64,000 nucleotides of DNA from Flavobacterium sp. (GTDB lineage: Bacteria > Bacteroidota > Bacteroidia > Flavobacteriales > Flavobacteriaceae), in assembly GCA_029946065.1 (NCBI GenBank), contig JAQSDU010000019.1, positions 62,001 through 126,000 of the forward strand. Reading direction: 5' to 3'. Position numbers and translations under genes: made by a program. Within the stretch, counting starts at the first letter, position 1; every line of letters starts with the position of its first letter. Of this stretch, positions 1-8,903 are shown one piece after another. The notes under the pieces were generated by a model that had not been told where the DNA came from, did not search any database, and was given only the letters and a program-made list of their open reading frames with translations.

Positions 1-71
1 GCGGCGAAAGTTTGGTTTTCGGCCCAGTATTTTTGCCAGTGGGCTTCGATTTCGTTGGGATTGTATTTCAT
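1..71 (-). CDS. leuS: Leucyl-tRNA synthetase, N-terminal fragment (runs off window start)
   Basis: Reverse complement of 1-71 reads ATG AAA TAC AAT CCC... = MKYNPNEIEAHWQKYWAENQTFAA, characteristic LeuRS N-terminus; not in the ORF track because truncated. Confidence 0.88.
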   Translation of the reverse strand, partial: MKYNPNEIEAHWQKYWAENQTFA

Positions 72-85
72 TTTTTGAGTAGCTT

Positions 86-181
86 AGTGCCTGAGTAGCT
101 TAGTGCCTTAGTTTTTAAAACGCGTAGATTTTTTTATTTAGAAAGCGCTCAGGCACTAAGGAACTCAGCTACTCAGGCACT
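86..181. repeat. Tandem 16-mer plus long inverted arm (intergenic palindromic element)
   Basis: TGAGTAGCTTAGTGCC occurs twice in tandem (76-91, 92-107); 86-111 pairs with 156-181 over 26 nt with 2 mismatches. Confidence 0.8.
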
Positions 182-310
182 CTCCATACAAAAAAAATCA
201 ATTCACGCACGCAAATTTACGTTTATTGTACGAAAGTCAAAACTTTGGACGTTATAAACTGTGATTAAACAATTTCTTTATTATTTTTACCGAATAATTA
301 CACGCAAACT

Positions 311-1186
311 ATGAGTTCTTCTTACGAAAAATTTAAAAAACGCAGGATCCTAACCTCTTATTTTTCTGTCGTACTGAGTATTTTTCTGGTGTTATTCCTT
401 TTGGGGTTTTTGGGACTTTTTGTGCTGAATTCCACCAAACTGACCGATAATTTTAAGGAGAAATTTGCAATGACAGTTTTCTTCAAGAACGAAGCCAACG
501 ACAGTGTTATCAAGGCTTTTAACGAAGAATTGAAAACGGCACATTTTGTAAAAACATTTGTTTATGTCGATAAAGAAACTGCTGCAAAAACCCACATGGC
601 TGACATTGGTGAAGATTATATGAGTTTTTTGGGTGCGAATCCGTTGCAGAATTCTTTTGATATTCACCCAAAAGCAGGTTATATCCAAAATGACAGCATT
701 CGCAAAATCGCAGCAAGATTGTCTAAAAATGAATTGGTTTCCGACGTCTATTATGACCAAGCATTCATTGATTTGGTGAATAAAAATATCGATATGATTA
801 GCTTTTATATTTTGTGCATCAGCGGATTTTTGGCCGTGGTTTCGATATTATTGATCAATAGTTCGATGCGCCTTTCTATTTATTCGAATCGCTTTATCAT
901 CAAAACCATGCAAATGGTCGGCGCAACAAAATCATTTATCCGCAAACCATTTATCTGGAGAAGCATTCAATTGGGTATTATTGGTTCACTTTTGGCAGTT
1001 GCCGCTTTAATTGGTGTATTGTTCTATGCCAATGACAACTTGAATGAAGTGGATCTTTTGGACGATCCTTTGATGACTGGATTGGTTTTATTCGGTGTTG
1101 TTGTGGCTGGGGTCTTAATTACTTGGATTTCCACTTTTTTTGCAACACAGCGTTTTCTTAATTTGCGTACAGACGACCTTTATTAG
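311..1186 (+). CDS. ftsX: Cell division protein FtsX-like permease
   Basis: 291 aa, N-terminal TM, extracellular domain, three C-terminal TMs, FtsX-like pattern. Confidence 0.88.
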   Translation: MSSSYEKFKKRRILTSYFSVVLSIFLVLFLLGFLGLFVLNSTKLTDNFKEKFAMTVFFKNEANDSVIKAFNEELKTAHFVKTFVYVDKETAAKTHMADIGEDYMSFLGANPLQNSFDIHPKAGYIQNDSIRKIAARLSKNELVSDVYYDQAFIDLVNKNIDMISFYILCISGFLAVVSILLINSSMRLSIYSNRFIIKTMQMVGATKSFIRKPFIWRSIQLGIIGSLLAVAALIGVLFYANDNLNEVDLLDDPLMTGLVLFGVVVAGVLITWISTFFATQRFLNLRTDDLY

Positions 1187-1213
1187 GCTTTAAGCAATAG
1201 GCCGTAAGCTATA
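1186..1213. repeat. Imperfect tandem 14-mer after ftsX stop
   Basis: GGCTTTAAGCAATA / GGCCGTAAGCTATA. Confidence 0.6.
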
Positions 1214-1237
1214 AGCAACGGCATAATCAAAATAAAA

Positions 1238-1498
1238 ATGAAAAAAAACGACCAACCATCAGCTCCTGTTAAACAGCCTGAATTTCTTTTTGACAAAGTC
1301 AACTACAAAATCCTTTTGATTGGGATAGGTGTAATCGCGCTAGGATTCATCCTGATGTCAGGCGGCGGCAGCGATGATCCGAAAGTTTATAGCGATGCTA
1401 TTTTTAATTTCCGCAGAATTCGGTTGGCGCCGACATTAGTGCTGATCGGATTTGGAATTACGATTTATTCGACGCTTAAAAATCCTAAGAAAGCATAA
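1238..1498 (+). CDS. DUF3098-type small membrane protein
   Basis: 86 aa, two TMs, LMSGGGSDDP motif, between ftsX and uppP. Confidence 0.75.
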   Translation: MKKNDQPSAPVKQPEFLFDKVNYKILLIGIGVIALGFILMSGGGSDDPKVYSDAIFNFRRIRLAPTLVLIGFGITIYSTLKNPKKA

Positions 1499-2302
1499 AT
1501 GGATTATTTTCAAGCCGTCATATTAGCCATCATCGAAGGCATAACCGAATTTTTGCCGATTTCCTCAACCGGACACATGGTCATTGTTTCGTCCTTCATG
1601 GGTATCGCCAAAGACGATTTCACAAAGTTGTTTGAAATCGTTATCCAGTTGGCCGCAATACTTTCTGTGGTTGTGATTTATTGGAAGAAGTTCTTCGATT
1701 TTAAAAGAATTGGGTTTTATGTCAAGCTGATTATCGCTGTTATTCCGGCATTGTTTATCGGTGGACTTTTCAAAAAACATATCGAAGCAATGCTCGAAAC
1801 GCCCGTTGTTATTGCAGTAGTTTTGCTCGCTGGTGGATTTATACTGTTATTCGTTGACAAATGGTTTACCAATCCGGTGATTGAAACGGAAGAAGCTATT
1901 TCCAATAAAAAAGCTTTGACCATCGGTTTTTATCAAACATTAGCCGTGATTTTTCCGGGATTGAGCCGAAGTGCAGCGACTATTATTGGCGGAATGCAAC
2001 AAGGTTTGACTAGAAAAACAGCAGCGGAATTTTCGTTTTTTCTTGCTGTTCCGACCATGCTTGCGGCGACTGTAAAAAGTATTTATGATGTTTATAAAGA
2101 TTCTCCGGAAGTTTTAAACACCAATAATCTTGGTATTCTTGCCGTTGGAAACGTTGTGGCGTTTATTGTGGCATATGCTTCGATTAAATTTTTTATCAAC
2201 TTTTTGACGAAAAACGGGTTTAAAATGTTCGGTTATTACCGCATTGTTTTGGGAATTACATTGTTGCTGATTTACTTCTTTTTCCCATCCAATCAAGTTT
2301 AA
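1499..2302 (+). CDS. uppP: Undecaprenyl-diphosphatase UppP/BacA
   Basis: [18 protein letters not shown] and [10 protein letters not shown] motifs. Confidence 0.96.
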   Translation: MDYFQAVILAIIEGITEFLPISSTGHMVIVSSFMGIAKDDFTKLFEIVIQLAAILSVVVIYWKKFFDFKRIGFYVKLIIAVIPALFIGGLFKKHIEAMLETPVVIAVVLLAGGFILLFVDKWFTNPVIETEEAISNKKALTIGFYQTLAVIFPGLSRSAATIIGGMQQGLTRKTAAEFSFFLAVPTMLAATVKSIYDVYKDSPEVLNTNNLGILAVGNVVAFIVAYASIKFFINFLTKNGFKMFGYYRIVLGITLLLIYFFFPSNQV

Positions 2303-3000
2303 TGACAGCCGAAGATTTCCAAAACGGACAAATCCTTTTAATTGACAAACCCTTGCATTGGTCGTCTTTTCAGGCAGTCAACAAGATGAAGTGGGTTTTG
2401 AAAAGCCAACTCGGACTCAAAAAAATTAAAATTGGTCATGCCGGTACTTTAGATCCGCTTGCGACAGGATTATTGATTGTTTGCACCGGAAAATTCACCA
2501 AGCGAATCAGCGAACTGCAAGGCCATGCGAAAGAATATACCGGTACTTTTTTCATTGGTGCAACGACACCTTCTTATGATCTGGAAACAGCAATCAATGC
2601 GACTTTTCCAACGGAACATATCAACGATGTTTTAATTCACGAAACCGTAAAGCAATTTTTAGGGGAAATCGACCAGCAACCGCCCGTATTTTCTGCGATT
2701 AAAAAAGACGGCATACGCTTGTATGAACACGCCAGAAATGGGGAAGAAGTAGAAATCGCTTTCCGTAAAACCACCATCCACGAATTTGAAATTACAAGAA
2801 TTGCGCTGCCGGAAATTGATTTTAGAGTGGTTTGCAGCAAAGGAACTTACATTCGTTCGTTGGCGTTCGATTATGGAAAAGCGCTAGGTTCAGGTTCTCA
2901 TTTAACCGTTTTGCGCCGCACGAAAATTGGTGATTATGATGTAGCAAATGCCATTTTACCGGCTGAATTTGAAAAACAGAATAGTCCTGATGAAGATTAA
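2302..3000 (+). CDS. truB: tRNA pseudouridine(55) synthase TruB
   Basis: IDKPLHWSSFQAVN, GHAGTLDPLATGLL, CSKGTYIRSLAFD motifs. Confidence 0.96.
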   Translation: MTAEDFQNGQILLIDKPLHWSSFQAVNKMKWVLKSQLGLKKIKIGHAGTLDPLATGLLIVCTGKFTKRISELQGHAKEYTGTFFIGATTPSYDLETAINATFPTEHINDVLIHETVKQFLGEIDQQPPVFSAIKKDGIRLYEHARNGEEVEIAFRKTTIHEFEITRIALPEIDFRVVCSKGTYIRSLAFDYGKALGSGSHLTVLRRTKIGDYDVANAILPAEFEKQNSPDED

Positions 3001-3565
3001 ATATGCCTTATTATTTTTATTGATGTGCACTTTTTCATTTGCACAAACCGTGTTTTATGAAGGTAATGATCCAATAAGCAAAGAGAAACCGAACAAGTTT
3101 AAATTGTTAGGATTTACGCATTTTGAACTTTCTACGCCATTAAAGTTTAATCCAGAACGTGAAGATGAAGATGCCGATAATGAAAATCAAAGTTGGTTTA
3201 TTCCAGACGGGCTCAATGCAAAATTTGGGTATGGTATTCACTATGAAGAGGCTATAACGTTAAGTGTACATTCCGGGATTGAATGGGAAATTACCGATAA
3301 ATTAGTCGTCGCGCCGGTATTCGGAAATATTAATTTTAGCCCGTTTATATCTGATGATGCGAAAATTGGACTACAGTTTGGCTATGGAAAAGCCTTTGTG
3401 CTTGGGCGTGGACATTTACAAGGCATGTACAAAAGATTTGCGCTTAGCCTTGAAGCCGGTGATGGATTTGGAATTTTTGCAGAAGTAGTTCAGTATCGGA
3501 TGAATTACAATGGAAACGACAGGATCACAAACCTGAATTTAGGCGTTTCTTATAGATTGTTTTAA
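2990..3565 (+). CDS. Exported outer-membrane-like hypothetical protein
   Basis: Start chosen at ATG 2990 (MKIKYALLFLLMCTFSFAQ signal peptide) rather than track start 2948. Confidence 0.7.
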   Translation: MKIKYALLFLLMCTFSFAQTVFYEGNDPISKEKPNKFKLLGFTHFELSTPLKFNPEREDEDADNENQSWFIPDGLNAKFGYGIHYEEAITLSVHSGIEWEITDKLVVAPVFGNINFSPFISDDAKIGLQFGYGKAFVLGRGHLQGMYKRFALSLEAGDGFGIFAEVVQYRMNYNGNDRITNLNLGVSYRLF

Positions 3566-4158
3566 TGTTCCAGTAACGCTATGATTTCTTTTTGTGTCGA
3601 GATACCTTTATCATGCAAATACCAAAGTTGTAATTCGGTTTTAATAGTTTCGTCAATAACACCGTGTTCTTCTTTATAATTCCTGACCAAATCAATTGCT
3701 TCTTTTGGACGCGGACCGAAATCGGCGATAACTTCATGCGTGATTTTGTCGAGTACAATCAGTTTCGGAATTGACTTTGTGCCATTCGTAAGGAACAAAT
3801 TCATCAATTCAGCATTCGCATCACGGAATACAATCTTCAATTCAATCTTCTCGGAAAGCAATTCCATTTTATGAAAAATAGGAAGCAATTGTGCCGCATC
3901 ACCACACCAACCTTCAGAAATTACGAGCCAGATGTATTGCTTTTTAAGGGTTTTCAGCTTTTCCGAAGTTGCATCTGTAATTGTCAAAGTCTTTTCCAAA
4001 CGGTTCATTCTGGTTTCATTCAAAAGTGTATAATGCAACAGATTTTCCGATTGAATATCGCCTGAAACTTTCCCTTCTGCCAACAAATCTGAAACAATTT
4101 TGCGGTATTCGGCATAAGAATGGCTATTTAACAAACTTTTATCTATAAAGGCTTTCAT
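3562..4158 (-). CDS. Thioredoxin family protein
   Basis: VISEGWCGDAAQLLPIFHKM thioredoxin-like context; start chosen at MKAFIDKSLL (4158). Confidence 0.78.
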   Translation of the reverse strand: MKAFIDKSLLNSHSYAEYRKIVSDLLAEGKVSGDIQSENLLHYTLLNETRMNRLEKTLTITDATSEKLKTLKKQYIWLVISEGWCGDAAQLLPIFHKMELLSEKIELKIVFRDANAELMNLFLTNGTKSIPKLIVLDKITHEVIADFGPRPKEAIDLVRNYKEEHGVIDETIKTELQLWYLHDKGISTQKEIIALLEH

Positions 4159-4233
4159 AATTTCGATAGTTTTGTGGTACAAAATTACCGATTCGTTTTC
4201 AGAAAACTTATTTTTTAAAAAACAGAATATGTC

Positions 4234-4241
4234 TATATTTG
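4234..4241 (+). promoter_or_regulatory. -7 box TATATTTG upstream of pyrH
   Basis: Matches Bacteroidetes TAnnTTTG, 22 nt before pyrH ATG. Confidence 0.6.
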
Positions 4242-4263
4242 CACAACTCAACTAAAAATAGAA

Positions 4264-4971
4264 ATGAAGTACAAAAGAATACTCCTGAAATTAAGCGGCG
4301 AAGCCTTGATGGGCGAAAGACAATATGGAATTGACCCAGCCAGACTCGCTGAATATGCGGAGGAAATTAAACAAATTCACAATAAAGGTGTGCAAATAGC
4401 CATCGTAATTGGTGGCGGTAATATTTTTAGGGGAGTTGCTGGTGCCAGCAATGGTATGGATCGGGTTCAAGGCGATTATATGGGAATGCTCGCCACCGTG
4501 ATTAACGGAATGGCATTACAAGGCGCTCTCGAAGACAAAGGAATGCTTACTCGTTTGCAGACCGCGTTGAAAATTGAGGCGATTGCAGAACCTTATATCA
4601 AAAGAAGAGCCGTTCGTCATTTGGAAAAAGGACGCATCGTCATCTTTGGTGCCGGAACCGGAAATCCATATTTCACTACGGATACCGCAGCGGTTTTAAG
4701 AGGCGTTGAAATTCATGCTGATGTAATTTTGAAAGGCACACGCGTTGATGGCATTTATACTTCCGATCCCGAAAAAAATGCCGACGCAACAAAATTTGAT
4801 TATTTGACGTTTGATGATGTACTGAAAAAAGGATTAAGTGTAATGGACACCACAGCTTTTACACTAAGTCAAGAAAATAAACTGCCGATTGTCGTTTTCG
4901 ATATGAATAAAGAAGGCAATTTGCTGAAGATTTGCGAAGGTGAAAAAATAGGAACAGAAGTAAATGTATAG
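4264..4971 (+). CDS. pyrH: UMP kinase
   Basis: [36 protein letters not shown] motifs. Confidence 0.97.
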   Translation: MKYKRILLKLSGEALMGERQYGIDPARLAEYAEEIKQIHNKGVQIAIVIGGGNIFRGVAGASNGMDRVQGDYMGMLATVINGMALQGALEDKGMLTRLQTALKIEAIAEPYIKRRAVRHLEKGRIVIFGAGTGNPYFTTDTAAVLRGVEIHADVILKGTRVDGIYTSDPEKNADATKFDYLTFDDVLKKGLSVMDTTAFTLSQENKLPIVVFDMNKEGNLLKICEGEKIGTEVNV

Positions 4972-5034
4972 TGATCAGTGATCAGTGTTCAGTTAGCAGC
5001 CGAACACTAAGAACGCTGAATACTTAACACTAAA
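4969..5034. repeat. Heptamer tandem (GTGATCA-like x4) with imperfect inverted arm
   Basis: GTGATCA GTGATCA GTGTTCA GTTAGCA (4971-4998); right arm reverse-complements as TAGTGTTAAGTATTCAGCGTTC. Confidence 0.65.
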
Positions 5035-5043
5035 CTCAAAAAT

Positions 5044-5607
5044 ATGACTGAAGAAATTGATTTTATATTAGAAAGTACCGAGGAAGCGATGAACAATTCG
5101 ATTGCGCATCTTGAAAAATCTTTCCTCAACATCCGCGCAGGCAAGGCAAGTCCGGCGATGCTCGGAAGTGTTTTTGTTGACTATTATGGGTCAGCGACAC
5201 CACTTTCGCAAGTGGCAAACATCAATGTGCCCGACGCTAGAACGATTACCATCCAGCCATGGGAAAAAAATATGTTGCAGCCAATTGAAAAAGCGATTAT
5301 GGTTGCCAACATCGGTTTTAACCCAATGAACAATGGCGATGTGATCATCATTAGTGTACCGCCACTCACGGAAGAACGCCGTAAAGATTTGGTAAAACAA
5401 GCCAAATCGGAAGCCGAAGACGCCAAAATTGGAATCCGCAATGTGCGTAAAGACGCTAATACCGATATCAAGAAACTAGAAAAAGAAGGCACTTCTGAAG
5501 ACATCTGCAAAACTGCAGAAGACGAAGTGCAAAATCTTACCAACGCTTTTATAAGAAAGGTTGAAGAACATCTTGTGACGAAAGAAGCCGAGATCATGAA
5601 AGTCTGA
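5044..5607 (+). CDS. frr: Ribosome recycling factor
   Basis: LNIRAGKASPAML, TIQPWEKNMLQPIEKAI motifs. Confidence 0.97.
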   Translation: MTEEIDFILESTEEAMNNSIAHLEKSFLNIRAGKASPAMLGSVFVDYYGSATPLSQVANINVPDARTITIQPWEKNMLQPIEKAIMVANIGFNPMNNGDVIIISVPPLTEERRKDLVKQAKSEAEDAKIGIRNVRKDANTDIKKLEKEGTSEDICKTAEDEVQNLTNAFIRKVEEHLVTKEAEIMKV

Positions 5608-5625
5608 CTTTCGTTAAATCCATTT

Positions 5626-5651
5626 AAAATCCGCTATATGCGGATTTTTTT
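5626..5651 (+). terminator. Rho-independent terminator after frr
   Basis: AAAATCCGC-TATAT-GCGGATTTTTTT. Confidence 0.85.
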
Positions 5652-5686
5652 ATTGCTACTTTTGTCTTACAGTATACAAAACCCTG

Positions 5687-8179
5687 ATGAAACAGTTGCT
5701 CGCTTTGATTTTCTTTTTTACGGTTGCTGCACAGGCGCAGTTTGCCGTCAAAGGAATTGTGAAGAATGCCAAAACAGGAGAAGCGCTTCCTTTTGCGAGC
5801 ATTACTTCTGGAAATGACGGAGCAACAATTACAGATGTTGATGGCAAATTTGTCCTACAGACATTTTCTAAAATCACCAATATTTCTATTTCTTATGTCG
5901 GATTTCACGCAGTCAAATTAGACATAATTCCGGCCGAAAAATATTATGTTGTTGATCTCGTTCCCATTATTGAAAATCTCAATGCCGTATTTGTTGACAA
6001 TCCGGCAGACCACATTATAAAGCTAGTAATACGCGAAAAAGAGCATAATAATCCGCAGAAGAAATTATCAAGTTTTCAATTCAAATCGTATAATAAGCTT
6101 ATTATTACCGCCAATCCTGATGCTATTGAAAGCCGCATAGATTCGGTTTTTACAGAAAAAAACGGTAAACGAAAATTTTCTAAAATTGATTCTTCTGCTT
6201 ATAAATTCAGTAAAATAGTTTCGAAAAGGCATCTTTTTCAAACCGAAAAAGTATCGCAATTTCAATTTAGTGATGGTCATTTAAAAGAGAACATACTTGG
6301 CACCAAGATGGCCGGATTTTCACAACCCGTTTATGAAATTATAGCATTCAATCTACAGTCTTTTTCTATTTATGATCAAAGTTATGAACTCTTTGAAACC
6401 AACTATGTAAGCCCGATTACATTGGAAGCTTTTGCGCATTATAAATTCAAATTACTGGATACTGTAAGCATCCAAAACAGAAAGATTTATCTGGTTTATT
6501 TTCGTCCGAAGCGGAAAAAAAAATCAACCGGATTAGAAGGTTTGCTTTATATTGACGCGAAGAATTATGCTCTTGCAAAAGCTGTTATGAGAATTCGTGG
6601 TGTGCTCGACATAAGTGCAATTCACGAGTTTAAGTATCTAGAGAGCGAAAAAATTTGGTTTCCTTCCAATAAAGAATTCAAAATCGTAAAAGGAAAAAAT
6701 GACGAGGACATTAAAATTTTAGGTGAAACCTTAAAATTTGATGGCGACAAGAATGATTCAGACCCCAAAAGACCAAAGCAGGCCTCAGATTTCACTTATT
6801 TGCTTTCCAAATCATATAATTTTGATGCAGAATATAATATTCCGCTAAAAATCAGAAACAGCTCCATCGCTATAGAAATCAAAGACGAAGCCATTAAAAA
6901 AGAAGAAGATTTTTGGGAAAAATACCGAACAGACAGCATTGATGTTAGGAGTCCACAAACCTATTTTGCCCTTGACAGTATCGCCAAAAAAAGAAGAATA
7001 GAACAAAAATTACGCATTGGTCGCAAAATCATTAATGGCTACCTTCCGTTAGGACCTTTAGATTTAGACTTGCGATATTTGCTGAGTTATAACAATTACG
7101 AAGGTTTTCGTGTGGGACTTGGCGGCATTACAAACGAGAAATTTTCAAGAAAATATAAAATAGAAGGCTATAGCGCTTATGGCACGAAAGACGGTGCTTT
7201 TAAATACAATCTTGGTGGTGCAGCACGCATTGGCAAATTTTCGAATACTTGGATGGGCGCTTCCTATACAGATGATGTCCGTGAGATTGCAAGTACTTCG
7301 TTTGCGATTGACAAAAGGGTTTTCAAGATTTATGATCCGCGTCCCATTAACGTCAGTACTTTTTATAATTATTGGAATTATAGGGCATACATCGAAACAA
7401 GAATCATCCCGAAAACAGAAAGCATCTGGCAGTTGGTTTACAGTAAAGTAAATCCAGAATTTGAATATACTTACAATCTTAATGGAAAAGCATACCATGA
7501 ATTTACGATGACTACAGCCATGGTTTCGTTGCAGTGGAATCCGTTTAGCAGTTATATGCAAACACCAACCGGAAGGCTCGAAATCGAAAAAAGGTTTCCA
7601 AAATTCACATTTCAATTTACGCAAGCATTACCACATGTTTTAGACAATGATTTTGAATTTACCAAGATTGACTTTCGTGCAGAATATGAGAAAAAATACC
7701 TAAACGGGCAACGATCCGCATTGCTTATTGAAGCGGGTTATGCCAATGGCGACGTTCCTATTACGCATTTATACAACACTTCGCCGAATAACCTGACCAA
7801 AGAAAAAATCATACAAAGGATTACGCTGAGCGGGAAAAACAGTTTTGAAACGATGTTTTTTAATGAATTTTTCTCAAGCCAATATATTAAACTCCAACTT
7901 AAACACGGTTTTAAAAGGGTTAGCATCTTTAACAAAGTGAAGCCCTCACTGGTGCTGGTAACGCGTATGGCATGGGGCGACATGGAGCATCCCGAAAACC
8001 ACATCGGTATTAACTATAAAACATTGGAAAATGGTTTCTTTGAATCGGGGATCGAATTGAATCAAATCTTCAAAGGATTAGGTCTCACAGGATTTTACCG
8101 TTATGGCCCGAACCAATTGCCGCGATTTGAAGATAATATTGCTGTAAAATTGAGTTTTGTGCTGGATTTGGGACTTTAG
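5687..8179 (+). CDS. DUF5686 / carboxypeptidase-like regulatory domain outer membrane protein
   Basis: Signal peptide, FAVKGIVKNAKTGEALPFASI CarboxypepD-like domain, large beta-barrel-like remainder. Confidence 0.82.
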   Translation: MKQLLALIFFFTVAAQAQFAVKGIVKNAKTGEALPFASITSGNDGATITDVDGKFVLQTFSKITNISISYVGFHAVKLDIIPAEKYYVVDLVPIIENLNAVFVDNPADHIIKLVIREKEHNNPQKKLSSFQFKSYNKLIITANPDAIESRIDSVFTEKNGKRKFSKIDSSAYKFSKIVSKRHLFQTEKVSQFQFSDGHLKENILGTKMAGFSQPVYEIIAFNLQSFSIYDQSYELFETNYVSPITLEAFAHYKFKLLDTVSIQNRKIYLVYFRPKRKKKSTGLEGLLYIDAKNYALAKAVMRIRGVLDISAIHEFKYLESEKIWFPSNKEFKIVKGKNDEDIKILGETLKFDGDKNDSDPKRPKQASDFTYLLSKSYNFDAEYNIPLKIRNSSIAIEIKDEAIKKEEDFWEKYRTDSIDVRSPQTYFALDSIAKKRRIEQKLRIGRKIINGYLPLGPLDLDLRYLLSYNNYEGFRVGLGGITNEKFSRKYKIEGYSAYGTKDGAFKYNLGGAARIGKFSNTWMGASYTDDVREIASTSFAIDKRVFKIYDPRPINVSTFYNYWNYRAYIETRIIPKTESIWQLVYSKVNPEFEYTYNLNGKAYHEFTMTTAMVSLQWNPFSSYMQTPTGRLEIEKRFPKFTFQFTQALPHVLDNDFEFTKIDFRAEYEKKYLNGQRSALLIEAGYANGDVPITHLYNTSPNNLTKEKIIQRITLSGKNSFETMFFNEFFSSQYIKLQLKHGFKRVSIFNKVKPSLVLVTRMAWGDMEHPENHIGINYKTLENGFFESGIELNQIFKGLGLTGFYRYGPNQLPRFEDNIAVKLSFVLDLGL

Positions 8180-8505
8180 TGAGAGGCAACCAATTTCAAT
8201 CCGACAATCGAAGCAATTAATGTCGTAATAAAGAAAATCCTCCAGAAATCAGCCGGTTCTTTAAACAAAAATATTCCGATTAGAACTGTTCCAACGGCCC
8301 CAATTCCTGTCCAAACCGCATAAGCAGTTCCAATTGGTAATGTTTGGGAAGCTTTATACAACAAAGTCATGCTGATAGCGAGGCAAATGAAAAATCCAAT
8401 AAACCATAGGGTAGCGATTGTTCCTGAACTTTCTTTGGCTTTGCCGAGACAGGTTGCAAAACCCACTTCGAAGAGACCGCCGATGATGAGCGATATCCAG
8501 TTCAT
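8176..8505 (-). CDS. SMR-family multidrug efflux transporter (SugE-like)
   Basis: 109 aa, four TMs, GTAYAVWTGIGAVGTVLIGI motif. Confidence 0.9.
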   Translation of the reverse strand: MNWISLIIGGLFEVGFATCLGKAKESSGTIATLWFIGFFICLAISMTLLYKASQTLPIGTAYAVWTGIGAVGTVLIGIFLFKEPADFWRIFFITTLIASIVGLKLVASH

Positions 8506-8891
8506 CAGAAATTAATATTGGTCAATTTATAACCGATTCCGAAGGTCCAGATTTGCTTGTTTTTGGCATCATAACCGTAATATGGCGTAATGAACATCCA
8601 TCGTTTGTATTCAATAATTGGAGAAACGGCAAGTCTTGGCATCGCTTTACTGTCCATAACAATTAATGATGGAACTGCACCAATACCCATTTTAAAATTT
8701 TTTGTGAATTTGTATTTAAGGCTTGGCCCACCAACATTAATGCCTAACGTTTTGCTGCCATAGGAAACGCCGATCATCCCGTCGAAGCCGCTTTCTATTT
8801 TAGATTCTGGTTTAGGTGTTTGCTTTTCTTGGGCAAAAATCCCGATTGAAGAAAAAAGCAAACCAATCAATATAATTTTCATTAAACGCAT
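8505..8891 (-). CDS. Small exported hypothetical protein
   Basis: Signal peptide; beta-strand-rich. Confidence 0.6.
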   Translation of the reverse strand: MRLMKIILIGLLFSSIGIFAQEKQTPKPESKIESGFDGMIGVSYGSKTLGINVGGPSLKYKFTKNFKMGIGAVPSLIVMDSKAMPRLAVSPIIEYKRWMFITPYYGYDAKNKQIWTFGIGYKLTNINF

Positions 8892-8903
8892 CTTACAAAT
8901 AAA

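Noticed and set aside
7145-7624. 159-aa minus ORF within the DUF5686 gene
   Set aside because: Antisense shadow ORF with no recognisable domain.
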